Source of the DNA: Platerodrilus igneus
Taxonomy: Eukaryota; Arthropoda; Insecta; Coleoptera; Lycidae
NCBI GenBank assembly: GCA_036346225.1
Contig: JARFIW010001458.1
Span: 1,488,001 to 1,552,000, forward strand
Reading direction: 5' to 3'
Length of the DNA: 64,000 nt
Positions 23,690 to 37,299 of the stretch are shown one piece after another (within the stretch, counting starts at the first letter, position 1; each line of letters opens with the position of its first letter). The position numbers and the translations under genes are program-made. The notes under the pieces were generated by a model. It did not search any database, was not told the origin of the DNA, and was given only the letters and a program-made list of their open reading frames with translations.

Positions 23690-25560
23690 CTAAAAAGCTG
23701 ATATAAAAAGGCCCCACGTTGAGGTGCCCCTAAGAGGGTGCTCTGATAGGGCCGCACTGATGGCGTCACTAAGAGTGTGCTGTGATACAGATACAGCAAA
23801 TTGTAAACTTGAAATTGTTTACTTACCTTCCTTTTTAACTTTGCCTAGCTAGCTCAACAGAAATGTTGGAGTTTTCAGAATGAAATAAAACAGCAATATC
23901 ACAGAGCATTTATACAGTATGAAATATTTTCTCTCATACAAAAGCATTTACAACATCGTTTCTTTCAAACATAAAATAATTTCTAAGGAGTTCTTATTAT
24001 ATAAAAAAAATTGTTCCTTATCTTATTTTTAAAATTACAGAACTAAATTTCCTTTTTTAAAGAATGGCTTACCTGATTATGTTTGTTGTCACGCTTGTAA
24101 GGTTTGTTTGGCCAAAAAATCCTTGACAAATTAACTATTAAAAATTCAGAGTGTTTCGAACTGCGATCACAAATTTTCCTGATAAAAAATCCCTTACAAA
24201 AAATAATTAGGACTATCTTAAACTAGATACAAATACTCCAATATTAGTTAAAAATAAATCTAAAGGTATTACTTGCAGAATCCACAAAAACGCTCCTCGT
24301 AATTAAATATCTTCTTATTTTAAATTGATGTCCGAATTAGCTTACAAGGTTTACCATATTTAAAATCCTCGTTTCAAACAGCAGTTACCAAAGTACATTT
24401 TTGGTTAAATTTTCCTTTCAACTATTTAATAAAATTTTTAAAATAGCGTTAACTTAAAGAATTTTTCCTCTTAATTGTAATTAATAATTTTCATTTTTTT
24501 ATGTAATTTGCATTTAAAACATCACTTCTTATTCATTGCAACAAAGCAATTATCAAATTAATCGTGAGCTTTCAAAATATCATTTTGCGATTGAATTTAT
24601 GGAACGAATCAATCTAATGAATGAATTTCTTAATTAATAAACACGTTTTTATATACACAAATTTTCCATTTTCTAGAACCTACTAGAATGTGTGGAACAT
24701 TATGATGCAAGGTTTCTCAGGAAAATTTTTTAGCGTCTAAAATCACGGCGTAATTTTGTTCAAGTTATTCGTGACGCGCGCTGTTTGTGATGGTTTTACA
24801 TACATACAATTCTTGTGGCGTTGCATACTAATACTAAAGATAATCAATTTTATCGGATATTTCTTAATTTTGTGGGTTTTCCGTGTTTAGGCCGCTTCTC
24901 GGAATAAACGTTTATTTATTAATAAGTTCATACGAATTTTAAATGCGGATGACTTATGGTTTTAGATTTTACGAAGTTTTAAATACGTATGACTAATATT
25001 CTAGAGAATACTTTATTTAAAATAAATTTCTGTAATCCACAGGGTAATTAATTTAAACTTTAATTGCATTTTAACATCAGGACGTGTTTTTAATATACCT
25101 ATTAACGTTAGAATTGTATTTATTTAACATAACTGTAGTTTTGTATGCTAAATGCGTAATGCTAGTATTATTCTATGCTATTTATAGCAAATAAAAAGTT
25201 TTTATTAAAAATGTATTGATAATTAATAAGCGCAGACAAATGGCTTTGTATTTATCTTAAAATGATGCGTCTTGGTTTCGCATTGAATGCGTTTTACGGT
25301 AACTTACAATTAATTATTTTTACATGTACAACCTACGTTACTTGCAATTTATCTCCAATATACTTATATCATATAGGCTGATTATTTATATATGCGCAAT
25401 CGAATATTTTGCTTGTAAATGAATGAATAAAAGTACGCTTGTATTGTGCAGGGCGCAATAATGAATTTACGGAAATTTTCGCTTTATGGGGTTTCTTTTA
25501 TATTTTGGTGGGGTTTATTTGTAAAATTTGGGTTTCAATGATCTTTGGTGATCCTATATC
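23690..25560 (+). repeat. Dispersed repeat, long copy
   Basis: The block at 23785-23990, starting 'gtgctgtgatacagatacagcaa', and the block at 25260-25530, containing 'aatgcgttttacggta' and 'tacggaaattttc', recur in the same order at 55345-55565 and 55905-56110. The interior of about 1.2 kb is only partly shared. No coding frame is visible, so this is likely a non-autonomous element. Its class is unknown. Confidence 0.7.
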
Positions 25561-26449
25561 ACGTCTATATATATAATGTTATAATTATAGGGTAGTTTAG
25601 AGGTAGGTTAAGTCATAGGGGTCGTAGAATAAATAAAAACAACTTCCAGTTTAATAAAAACCCATAATTCCTGATACTATAAGAGTAAAACGGTCACTCT
25701 ACATATTGTTAATTGAGATGCACACTGTATATAAAATACGTGGGATTAAATACATAAGAACATAGAAATATCTGAGAGTAGTTTACAAGTTAAAATAAGA
25801 TTTAAAAACGCAACAAAATGCATCAAAATTAAATCAACGAGAAACCTATATGAATTGGCATTACAAATATTTAACAATTGCGTTAAAAATATTATCGTAC
25901 ACGCAATCTAAATTATGCATTATTAGAAAATCGTACGTGACAGGAAGAGTTCACATTTGTTCAAAAATCCAATATTATGTAGAAATAAACAAGCACCAGA
26001 TTATTCAGTATAGATAATAGTAAATAACAAACATTGAATACGTGACTTAATAAAAAGAGGTTGTTGAGATTTCTCAAATAAAACCATTACATGTGAGAGT
26101 ATTACGTGACAAACCAGGCATGCATTTAAATATTGAACTAAATAATTGGTGAAAATCCCGAAGTATACAAGATAAAGGTAAAAGTGTCGTCCCAGTACTT
26201 GAATGAACCAATGAAAAGCCGGTGGAAGCAAGGCTTTAAATATGATAAGGATGAAGCGACGAGTTAGTATACATTCAAACTGGGCTACAACTATGTTCAA
26301 AAAGTACAAATTATTTTACGTAACCAGTGAAACACAAATTAAAGTGAAATCATTTTGAAAAGTGTACGAACTTGTGCAACTAGTAAGCCGATCTATTATA
26401 GACGTAAGTAATATCGACTTAATTCAAAATCCATTTCTAACATTAATAA
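25561..26449. other. Gene-poor AT-rich DNA
   Basis: No gene or element is recognised. The minus-strand frame of 102 codons at 26001-26309 has no family feature and is probably chance. Confidence 0.5.
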
Positions 26450-26740
26450 AACAGTACTTTTAATACTGATATTTAAATGGACTTTTAATACTGATATTTA
26501 ATACTGGGATTTTAATACTGGTAATTAAATTAGATTTTAAATTATTTTAATACCGATATGGAAAATGTTTTAATACCAAGATTGAAATTGTCTTAAATAC
26601 CTACATTTAAATGGGATTTTAACATCTACATCGAAGTTGTTCTCACACCAATATTTAAAATTGGATTTTAATACCTACATGTAATTTGGATCTGGATTGT
26701 AATTTTGGTTTTGATGTCGACTTCCAAATTTGACTTTCAA
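26450..26740 (+). repeat. Degenerate minisatellite, ~35-40-bp units
   Basis: At least seven loose units read 'ttttaatactgatatttaaatgg' or variants ('ttttaataccaagattgaaattg', 'ttttaatacctacatgtaatttgg'). Similar phrases occur inside the dispersed repeat near 25085 and 55800. Confidence 0.6.
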
Positions 26741-27139
26741 CCAAACAACTCATGGTGATGCAGATCACAGGCTGGGAAGGAACTACAGAACCATTCCAGG
26801 TTAGCAATCTTGACACAATTTATCATTGAAAAATGTTTTAATTCAATATTTATCATTTTTGTATCTGTAAGAGTCTAGAAAACATAGTAGGTTTATTTAA
26901 CAATTTAGGACAAAGGTAATAGGCATATTGAAACGTTCAAAAGTCCCTCAAAATAAGTAAAAAGATAGTTTTGCTGGCTTCAAGTATCATAAATCTGGTA
27001 TATGTAAATATTCTGAAAAAGGGAAAATTTTAAAGTTGCAAATATTTAATCGTTATATAGAGTAGTAGAATTGCTTTATTTAATTAACTAAGCTAGTCGA
27101 GGCAAAAAACTATAACTTAACATTCCACATCATAGGTGC

Positions 27140-27335
27140 TTGATTATTAGGGGAAATTTCACAACAAAATTTATGACGGCTCAACGCTGGGATTAATATC
27201 ACAGCATTTTATGACATGCCCAATCGTGGGGCCTAATATAAAGGGGATATCACAACATTTTATGACGCACATCGTAGGGGCTCGTTGATCCTAATAAAAA
27301 TATCACAGCATTTTATGTACGCCCAAATCGTGGGG

Positions 27336-27376
<41 letters not shown>
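27140..27376 (+). repeat. ~60-bp minisatellite ending in (TA)n
   Basis: Four units read 'atatcacaacattttatgacgcacatcgtaggggc' or variants, near 27155, 27197, 27246 and 27300. The last unit passes straight into a (TA)n tract at 27338-27376. Confidence 0.7.
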
Positions 27377-27379
<3 letters not shown>

Positions 27380-29248
27380 AGTTATTTTAAAGGGTTAAAT
27401 TTAAGTATAAACAAGGCAATTTGAAACACCCTGTATAGAGGAAACAACCAGAATTTACGTGCGAAATTTATTTCATTTAGTGATTTTTAAGTAACAAGTA
27501 TTAACAGAAATTTACAAGTAGTGATTAAAAAATAGTTAGGTTCGTAAAGAAAATAAATTGTAGCAGCCAATGCAAATTAATAATTAATTTAATTGAATTT
27601 AGTTGAAAGGGTTATTACGTCTAATACGCATAAGAGCTTGAAAAAATCGATAATACCAAGGTGAAACGCGTTGCTAACAAACGAACAGCCGTTGAATATA
27701 AAATACCTTAAAACGTAAAATCCTAGAAATGTTGTTTTAAAACGTTTGTTAATTGAACACCTGCATGTTTTCGAAATGTCATGTTCCCCTTATTTGTGTA
27801 GTTAAAAAACAGGATTTGCGGTATATCAGGTAAACGGTTGGACGGTTCGCATAGATGATAACTAAAAATTTCCTTAAAGCGAAGAAGTGATGGACAATCA
27901 AGGATATGCTTCGGAATGAGACAGGCATAATAGCAGTTCATTTCAAAACGCACGTATTCAGTCCACATGGGTTAGTTTAAAACGTGGACAGCAATATCGA
28001 TTTTCTACCACTCAATCAAGGTTAGAAAGAAACATAGAATATGCATAAGAGAGGAATAGCGTTAATACAGGCTGGGTTTCAAGACGTCACTGAATATCTC
28101 ATTGGTCTATATAGTTAGTTGTAAAACAGACAAACACGGCAATATTGAATGCGGGGTTTTCAGAAAATACAATAACGACGAGCTAAATTTCGAAGATTTC
28201 AAAAACGGTTAAACCAAAATTTTAAATGAAGGATTTCGCGTGAAGAGTGGCCGAGAGGTGGCATTTCAATATGTATAAATACTTTAAGAAAATTAATAGG
28301 GCTCTCTTAGTATTTTCATTGCTTCAGACTACGTACAAAAATTTATCACGAGCTTGTAAGTATATAAAAAATTTTTCAATTAAATGGTACAGTGTTGGCC
28401 TCATAATTTCATACGCGGATAGTGTTGAGTCTAAATTTTTTTGAGGTGCAACATATAATTTAACAAGCTCGTGAAGTGACGTAATGTAACGTAAATTAAA
28501 TTAAGCAATTATAAAAGAAGTGTAATATTTGGATTTGGATTTGGATGTATCGTGTATGAACAGCATTGCAGCACAACGTAAAGGGTGTTTATCTACAAAT
28601 AGCTGGAGGCGGGAGCAGAGCAGAACCACGAAAACGAGGGTGCAGGAACGTAACGGCATTATCAACGGAGTAGGGATCTTCAAGAAATTCCAGGTAACGC
28701 TTTAGAATTTGTTGTTTTTGATAAACTATGAAGGTTATTGTGATGTGTGAGAGTGAACTATGATGGTATTTTGCATTATTTTGCGTATTAAAAATAATAC
28801 GTATAACTAACTTTTATTATGGTATTTAAATATAAATCTAAAGGTGTATATAAAGCTTATTAACGTTCCTCAGGAATTTAAATATTTTTTTTGTTAAGAG
28901 TACATGGGTTTTTGTTGTGTTTGTAATAAGAGTATGCAAAGTAAAAAGCATACATTAAGCATAATTAACTGGGTTATCATGAGCTCACCATACTCCAGAG
29001 TTTCCTAATTAAAATTAATTATAAATAAAGAAAGAAAGATAAGGTATTATTCAAGGCCCGTATACTCAGGATACATTCAATGTGTTTGATATTTTAAGTT
29101 AAAATTATGGACTTTACAAAAAATTAGAATTTATTGAGGTGTAACTTGACCACCGAAATGTAAATATTCTTGAAGTTTTATTTGTAAATAGTGGTAAATA
29201 AATATTGTATGATTGTTGTATTATTTTGTGGTTTTATTGAGAGTGTGC

Positions 29249-29338
29249 ATGAGCGATAAAGAGTATGATAGTGAATCTAGGTATCCAAGAGGAGGCCCAA
29301 CTGAGCTAGCCAGGGAAACGGTTGAAGAATTAAGGTGA
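29249..29338 (+). CDS. Possible small ORF or exon, 29 codons, doubtful
   Basis: An ATG at 29249 opens a polar, acidic 29-residue frame (starting MSDKEYDSESRYPRGG) that ends at TGA. The patch is less AT-rich than its surroundings and its amino-acid mix looks protein-like. The stop overlaps an AAG/GTGATG sequence that could serve as a splice donor. It might also be the start of an unrecognised gag. No homology is recognised. Confidence 0.2.
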   Translation: MSDKEYDSESRYPRGGPTELARETVEELR

Positions 29339-29459
29339 TGAAGAGAGGGATCTCGGTAAGAAATTATTTTTTTTTGAAAAAATTTTCTATTGTGTCCAAT
29401 TTTCGATTTGTTTTAAAATTGACAATTCGTAGGGGCACGATTATTTAGAGGTAACACAG

Positions 29460-29461
<2 letters not shown>

Positions 29462-29506
<45 letters not shown>
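29462..29506. repeat. (TA)n microsatellite
   Basis: About 45 bp of TA repeats preceded by 'aacacagcaa', the same phrase that ends the 3' LTR of element C at 19171-19178. Confidence 0.95.
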
Positions 29507-29508
<2 letters not shown>

Positions 29509-32500
29509 CAAACCATCAGGAACTCAGTTAGAACTTCATTAACGGTTATGGTAGTTGTATATCCTGTAGCTCATTTCTCGTATTTAAAAATTATTAGATA
29601 ATTGCTATGAAATACTACCTGGTTCAATTATTTGAATGCGGGGGGGATTTCAATATCTAATTTCTCTAATTTTTTACATTACGTATAATATTTGTATCTA
29701 GAAAGATTGGCCGGGTGTAGTATATATCGGATTCTTAACCTATTGTTTAATGCCAAATTGTGGTACATAATTGGACATTGCTAATAAAGTTTATACAGCG
29801 CCCTTACAAAGAGACATCTATCTAGTCTTAATGAAAAATCCATTTTTTTTCTGTGTCAATAAAGTCAATTTGTTGGATCAAGAAGTCTTGGCACGAGGTG
29901 TATATTTTTACGACCATATGCCAAAAATTGTCAAAGGACAGTATTTAATAAAAAAGAGGAACAGTAAAAATATATAACATTTGCAGTAATACTCACAATC
30001 AAAACAAAAAGTTATAGAAATTTGATTCTCCAACGGTACGACGAAAATAAACACTTCTAAGAGAATTTCTCTAATTTTACATAAAATAAATTTATTTTTT
30101 TTGGATTAATTATTTATTTAACGACATTTGCCCAGTTTGTAATCTTTTAAAGAAAGGATTTGCGCAGGATCTTCAAAATGAATAACAACAGATAGTTGTA
30201 TGTGAAACTTTAGAAAACCTATGTCGAAGTTGTATGGGATTTTGGTGTTCTTGATCTGCATTGATTGTATTCATCATTATTTTCAGTGTTCATATATAAA
30301 TAGAAGTGTTACTAAAAACCAAAAAAATATTATGGCCCAGACATTTTTATAAGTTTACTAATAAATGACTATGGAAACAACATTGACATAATACATAGGG
30401 TTGAACTTGAAGACCAGATCGCTTAATAGCTAGCCTGGAGCGAAATACATTTAGATATGAACAGACCTCGATGAAAATTACCAAAAAGATTATTAACAAC
30501 AAAAGCAGTATACTATTACACTTTAATTTTTACTACGTGAATTGATAGGACTGATATAGCATGCAGCTAAAGTATAATTGTTACCTATAGAGTACCAATG
30601 TTAATGTACAGAGGTCAGACTACTAGTCTATTACTAACAGTTTTTGTAATAAAAGCCTATAACATTGGAAAACACCAATCTGTTGGTAAATAATTCAAAA
30701 CTTGAAACAGGCTGATGCACTTTTAATAAATGTTGGAAGAGAGGATAACTGCTATCTAACAATAGCGCGTCTTAAAAGTGACCATTGAACTAATTTACGT
30801 TATATATCTGGAATAATTTGATAATCAATAATTATACTAAAATAGAGTATCAAGGATGTATTTGAGATTTACCGAACTTAAATGGTTTATCCATTTGATG
30901 CATTCCTCTGCGATCGCTAAATAGTACCTAGCGTAAACATCTCTTTTGTTTAAAAAAATCTTCAAAACTCTCGTATTGTTTATTAACAGTTTCAAAAAGA
31001 ACGTCGCTAGAAGTAAAAGGGCTACTATCTGGCATCCAAATTAACTACAAGTCATCGAATAAAAGAATTCTATAGTCTACACCATTATATTGCAATGATT
31101 AAAAAAATTGTATTTTTACAGTTTAAATTATCCACATTGCAAATGCCTCCGAATAATATATGTGAACTATTAATATGATTAAAATTCGAGACGAATATAT
31201 GTAGCATCAACGTGATAAAAATTGTAAGTGCAATCAAGCGACAACAAATGTATGAATAAAAGATTAATACAAAGCGACATTTTATTGGTCAAGGATGGTA
31301 CCATAGAAGATGCTAAACTGGATTTGCTAACAAAAACGTTTGCATCTGGTAAAAGAAAAGGACTTTTCATTTTTTTAAAATTCTTATTGCATATGCGGTA
31401 TTATAGAATAGGATTAAAAAGTTGCAAAACAAAACAACTGTATGGAAATAATTAAGTTTGTAATTTAAATATGGCTTGAATTTGTCTTTTGATTATGGAT
31501 TCCAAACCAGAAGAAGCATATAGTCTGTGGCCTAATTCCTAAGGCCGGCTTAGGTATTAGCCAAAATTTAAAATTTAACAAGAAATACGTTTATACAAGA
31601 TACGTTAAAACTTTAGGATTGAAAAAATAACGCCAAAAGATGGCGTTAGTTACGAAGTTTCAATATAAACATGGCACTTGAGATTCGCCAGAAAAATTGC
31701 GATGGTAGTGTAATTTAAAGAATGCACTACAAGATGACTGAAAAATTTTTAGAATAGAAGTACTAGTACAACGGGTTAGAGTCGACAAACTTTTCATCGA
31801 ACTACGCTATTTTGTTAACGAACACATTGTAAATAAAATGAAAACGAGTACTACTTGCTATCATAAAAGTTAGAGAAATAGTACAGAATCAGATTTGTGA
31901 ATATTCACATTGTATATTGAAAATAAAAAAAAAACTGGTATTGGACCAATCCAAAGCAGTTACCTACTGAATCTAAATGTTCAGATAAAAAATCGACTTT
32001 GATTTAATAAGAATAGGATGGTGCACTTAAAGGATAGATTAGAAAATCATATTTCCAATCCGCTGGAAAAAATTACCAGATTTGGTGAATATATGATTTC
32101 ATAGTTCCCGTAATCACGCACTAACAATTTTTAAAAGTTATATTTATATGCTAATACAACCTTATGCAATAAAACTAATAATTAGGCGTTAGATGTATAA
32201 TATAAGTGGGTATCTTTGAGAATTGTCAATTGCCGAAGATACCCAAAGGCAATAGGACCAATTTGCCTCATTACTATATTTCTTAACAGATTCTTTTCAG
32301 ACCAACTACTAGGGCTTATTTTCTCCCTATTAAATCAAGTGTTGACGCAAAGGAAATTCCTTATGTATTTATAAAACGATACACAATTTGTATACAACTT
32401 TATTAAAAGATAGTATGAACGAATGAGATCTGTATAGAACCTTTCAAATATTGACATAAAATTTATATTGATCTTTTTTTAAAAATATAAAGGTTTTGTT

Positions 32501-33576
32501 AAATGGCTTTTAATTCAGAAATTAAAATAATTTTTTAAACCATTAGAACCGTTCTGCTGCAAGCGTTCATTTTTTTGTATGGTAAGAGAATAAAAATTTG
32601 TAGGCTAAGTCGACGCCTTTACCGGTTATACTACGTTAACACCGATATTGTTTCTCCGGCGCCGACCTAAACTAAAAAGTGACAGATTAAGAACGACATG
32701 TAATTAGCACGGTGATTAGGTTAGTATATGTCTATCTCTGTTACACATAAACGCCATACGGAGTATTTTATTGTTTGTTCTCGTTTAAGTTGCTAAATAT
32801 ACTAATCCACTTCTACAAATGTTAGTAAATACACCATATAAAGTTAGAAAATGTTGACGTCTATAGGCAACATATCGTACGTTTAATTTGCAAAACAATG
32901 CGTAGTGGTGCATGCTATTTCAACAGCTTGAAAGAGTACTTCGTGCAAATGTTGTGTAACATGGCATACTCTGGGATTAATTAAAAAAAATATGCTCAAT
33001 ATTAGAATTTGCTTGTGTAAGCCTTACGGATATAAAAAAAAATTTCACGTATATTTCTTAAGGATGTAAATTTTTACGTCATTACTTGTATTTGTAAAAC
33101 TGGTTTTGATTCACACTAAATGCGTTATTGCTGTTAAATTTAGATTTAATAATAGTATGGTGCTGGGGCAATAAAATTGTACAAGTTTCAGTTATCTATT
33201 TAAGAATACTTTAGAAATTGGAGTTAAAAGTGAAACTGTAACAGCTAAAAAAACCACAACTTTAACACTAACTGTGTTTCCTTTCAAGAATATTTGTAGC
33301 ACCTATTTAAATAATGGGAAACCTAAAGATAACTCTTTATGAGAGGAGATGATAACAAGGTCTAACTTACCATGAAAGCGCAACACTATCATGACCGTTT
33401 TTGCGACGCAGTTGCTGCAAATTTTTAATAAGTATTTGTCAATTTGTGCTAACGTAAATAAGTTTTGCGATTTTTGCAAGGCTGTGACAAATGAAAAGAA
33501 ATTAGACGATTGAAACATAAAGATGATAAAAAATTTCACAAAAAAAGTGATCAGCAAAAAGTTATGCTTGAACGCT

Positions 33577-34130
33577 AGCTATTTATCCCTCAATCTATAT
33601 GTACCATTAATAGAAATTATTAGGTGTTAGTAAAAATTATAAAGAATTATTAAGTTAGATGCAACATTGTATCTTAAGGATAATTGAATAAAGGTTATTA
33701 AAAGTTCACAAGCAAGTTGTGAGAATGGAGGTAATACATTGTATTCCAGACCGCAGGTGCGTGTCACAGACGGTTAAAAAACCGCAATTACTTAGAAATT
33801 AAGAGTGTTACATTGTATAATAAATAGAATTAAGAAATAAGCAGACATGAACTCTGCAAGTTCCCACAGACATGCGAGGGGCAGGGGCAACATTAATACC
33901 CCGGGAGCCCCAGAGCAGTCAATCAGTCTTGAGTATTTCAGCTTTAACATTGCCGTTTGCTTATGCTACTTTCCCTTATTAAACTACAATTATTATTTAA
34001 TTTACGACTTGGAGTATTTTGAATCAGTTTGTCAAAATTCAGTTGTAATTTCTGTTTAATCAGATAAATTGTTACAAGAAGTTTTGGAAGAAGTTTTTAA
34101 AAAGACCGTTCCCAAGGCCCGAAACGTAAC
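33577..34130 (+). repeat. 5' LTR of element A
   Basis: Begins agctatttatccctcaatc and ends cgaaacgtaac. It pairs with 40255-40409 plus 49943-50284. It holds two segments of about 24 and 28 bp missing from the other LTR, near 33833 and 34010. Confidence 0.9.
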
Positions 34131-34150
34131 CGGTGCAGCCGGTAAGATCC
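34131..34150 (+). other. Primer-binding site of element A
   Basis: cggtgcagccggtaagatcc follows the LTR directly. It resembles the TGGCGCAGTCGGTAGGA-type site, complementary to a serine tRNA, used by gypsy-group elements, with a few changes. Confidence 0.65.
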
Positions 34151-34224
34151 TAAAAGACAATACGAATTCAAAAATCGAAGAACTGGTTACCAAGAATTTC
34201 ATTTCCCAATCTGGAAGAACCTAA

Positions 34225-34345
34225 ACAAAGTTGGACGAGGTACAAGCATCGACCGAACCCAACCAAACAAATTTGGACGAGGTACAAGAATCGACCGAGC
34301 CCAAAAAAACAAAACGTGTACGAAGTACAAAAATCGACCGAGCTC
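34225..34345 (+). repeat. ~43-bp tandem repeat in the leader of element A
   Basis: Three units read 'ttggacgaggtacaagaatcgaccgagccc' or variants, starting near 34231, 34273 and 34317. They lie between the primer-binding site and gag. Read in frame on either strand they do not resemble a known domain. Confidence 0.75.
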
Positions 34346-35705
34346 ACAGCCAGAAAACAAAAGAAAAAAACGATGAAAATTATGCAAGTTCATTTTCCTA
34401 AACCAATTTATTCTTTTTACAAATTTATTGATATTAGCCAGTAAAGAAAATTTTTTTTATATTTTCTGTATGTATAGATTTTTCTGTAATTATTGCAATG
34501 TATGCCATTTTATGAAAATACTTTACTTATCTATCATAAGAAATTATTTTCAAATACAAGAAATTATTTTTAAAACAAGAGAACTGAAAAGACGCATTTA
34601 CAAGCGCAAATTGGTACAATTATTACGAATTATTAAAAAACCAAAAACATAACTAGCGCATGAATTATTAATACAAAACGAAAACGATTTTAAAATACAG
34701 AAATAGAACGCAATTAATTTTACCATTTTGGTACCGAAAACCTAATATACAAAACGCAACTAATTATAGAAACGACTATTTAAAACTTAACTTCCATTTC
34801 TATAAATTAAATACTCAGTGTCTAGAAGCGTTTTTATTAAATTAATTCATCACAAGTTAAAACAAAGCGTGCAAATCCACAACGCAAATTCTCATCATTG
34901 AATAAAAACCATTCGCTCATCACAAACTCTATAAAAAGCTATAATTAAATATCTACAACACTGCAAAGAATCATTCAAACGTGACATATTTTATAATTAA
35001 ATATTTTTCAGCTTGAGGATATCTAATTATACAAATGCATCACGCAATGTATGGCAACAAAATTTACCAAAGGGACTGAAAATAAAAACCTTTTAGTAGG
35101 CTAAAACTTTATATTTAGACAATCTTATTGTATAAATTATAAAGGAAACTTTGACGCAAATACTATAACAACGCAATTAACTGAAAACTTGCAACTCTAT
35201 ATTTAGACATTCAAGGTAACTAGACAATACAATTGAAAGGAAGCATTCTTATGCATTTATCAATTACAACACCTACAGAGACGAAATAATTATAACCGAC
35301 TCAATTAATTAGCAGAACTGAAATAAAATAAAATCATAACTGACGCAACAAAACGTACAAAGTACAACGCAATTATTCCAATAAATTATTAATCCACATA
35401 CAAGCCTTTTAGAAAATTAAAACCCGCGACAACTATCACATTCGCAAAGTATAAAAATAAACAAATTCAAGGCTACAGCAAATAATTAGATATTACCAAA
35501 CAAAAATCCCGTAATTTAATTACAACACCGTACAACTACGTATAAAATATAAGTAAAGCGATTTTTTAAATAACAAATACCAACCAAACTGAAAAGTAAT
35601 AAACCAAACTGAAATAAACCTCAGTTTTTACAAAATTTAAAATTAATTAAAACCGGAAGTAACTATTAATTATTAAAACAACCCTTAACAATCATAAGTT
35701 CAGAT
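34346..35705 (+). other. AT-rich leader of element A
   Basis: About 1.35 kb separates the leader repeat from the gag start. It is very A-rich with scattered 'acgcaa' phrases and has no coding sign. Its length is unusual for a gypsy-type leader and may include foreign sequence. Confidence 0.5.
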
Positions 35706-35855
35706 ATGAAGATTTATCTTGAAAGTATACCCCAATTTAATGGAGATCAAGCATTTTTAGGAAATTTTATTATCGCGTGTGAAATATCTTTGAAAACCTT
35801 TACAAACCAGGAGATAAAAGAAATGTTCTACTTTACGCCTGATAATAAGTAAACT
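35706..35855 (+). pseudogene. gag N-terminal remnant of element A
   Basis: An ATG at 35706 opens a 48-codon frame with SIPQFNGDQAFLGNFI, which resembles the first helix of gypsy-type capsid proteins. It stops near 35850. Within about 75 bp the sequence is already reverse transcriptase, so the rest of gag and the protease have been deleted. Confidence 0.6.
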
Positions 35856-35923
35856 GACCGGACAGGCACTAACGCTATAGTCCAGATGATATAGAACAGT
35901 AGGAAGATTTTAAACGCGTATTA

Positions 35924-36430
35924 ATGGTACCGAAGAAATTAGACGCCTCAGGCAAACGAAAATATCGAATGGTAATAGACTACAGAAAGCTAAACGAAAA
36001 AACGCTAGATGGCAAATATCCACTACCCAATATTACCAAAATTTTAGAAAAATTGGGAAAGTGTAACTATTTTTCAACATTAGACCTCGCATCAGGATAC
36101 CACCAAGTAGAGATAGACGAGAAAGACACAGCAAAAACCGCATTTAGCACACCTAGAGAACATTATGAATATAAACAAATGCCATTTGAACTAAAAAACG
36201 CACCCGCCACTTTTCAACGCGTCATGGATAACATATTACGAGGAATACGCAACAAAAATATCTTGTGTACCTAGACGACACCATAGTTTATTCAACATCA
36301 CTCAAAGAACACATAGAAAGATTAAGAGAAGTACTTGAAAGACTACGAAAAGCACATTTTGAAGTTTAACTAGATAAGAGCAAATTTTTACAGAAAGAAG
36401 TATCATTTTTAGGACATATAAAAACACCAA
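35924..36430 (+). pseudogene. Reverse transcriptase of element A, 5'-deleted
   Basis: The frame at 35924-36274 has the RT blocks [25 protein letters not shown] (first catalytic Asp) and [13 protein letters not shown] frameshift near 36258 moves the catalytic box, YLDD at about 36267-36280, into the next frame. A stop near 36367 (gtttaac) follows, then SFLGH near 36405. The N-terminal RT part and the protease are missing. The copy cannot make an active enzyme as it stands. Confidence 0.92.
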
Positions 36431-36436
36431 AAAGTT

Positions 36437-37191
36437 ATGCCAAACCCCAATAAAACGAACAAAGTACTAAATTACCCCATCCCAAAAACAAACAAAAAAG
36501 TTAGAGGATTTTTAGGACTTAATGGTTATTACCGCAAATTCATTAAAGGTTACACACAGATAACCAAACCCCTGACAACTTGTTTAAAAAAAGGAAACAA
36601 AATTGAGTACACCCTAGAATTCATTAACGCCGTAGACAAAATTAAATGTATACTTACGAATCACCCCGTATTAGAATACGCAGAATTTTCAAAACCATTT
36701 ATATTGACAACTGACGCCTCAAATGTAGCACTTAGCGCAGTATTAAACCAATCAAAAGTAGGTAGTGATAAACCAATCAGCTACACATCCAGAACCCTAA
36801 ACGAGACTGAACAGAAATACAGTACAATACAGAAAGAATTATTAGTCATAATTTGGGCAACAAAATATTTTAGACCATATCTTTACCGACGAAAATTCTA
36901 TATGCATACAGACCATAGACCATTAGTATGGCTATGCAAACTCAAAAAACCAAAGTCAAAATTACAACGATGGAGAATCAGACTAGAGGAGTACGATTAC
37001 GAAATTATATACATAAAAGAATTTATAATAATAACGCAGACGCCCTAAGTAGAATACAGCTCAACGCACTTGAAACGGAATCAATTATAGGAAATATAGA
37101 CGAGATGGAAGTAAGCGAAGACCCAGAAGAGATAGACATCATACATTCGACACAGAATGAAGAGCCAAAAACCGCGATTAAAAAATTTTAA
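36437..37191 (+). pseudogene. RNase H and connection of element A
   Basis: The frame at 36437-37048 runs from the thumb (KVRGFLGLNGYYRKFI) into RNase H with DASNVALSAVL, the catalytic Glu in QKELLVIIWA, and TDHRPLVWL. It then shifts frame near 37040, where ADALSRI, the usual end of this domain, appears in the overlapping frame that ends at 37189. Confidence 0.9.
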
Positions 37192-37299
37192 ACGAAGCAA
37201 TCAATATAAAACCAAATCAATTTATAATTACAGAAGCTTTAACTAATCCCAGTCCTGTAAAATATACAAAAATAGACAGCAGAAAAATATACCAATTTC

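Larger units (their letters stand above)
27377..33576. other. Long gene-poor stretch
   Basis: About 6.2 kb shows no recognisable host gene or transposon protein. Frames are short (most under 85 codons). A (TA)n tract lies at 29462-29506. A hairpin of 9-bp arms (gggtatctt and aagataccc) lies at about 32208-32246. A short GC-richer frame at 29249-29338 is listed separately. Confidence 0.5.

Noticed and set aside
28228..28300. Ser/Leu tRNA-like phrase (gtggccgagaggtgg)
   Set aside because: The sequence after it is AT-rich without a T-arm or matching acceptor stem.
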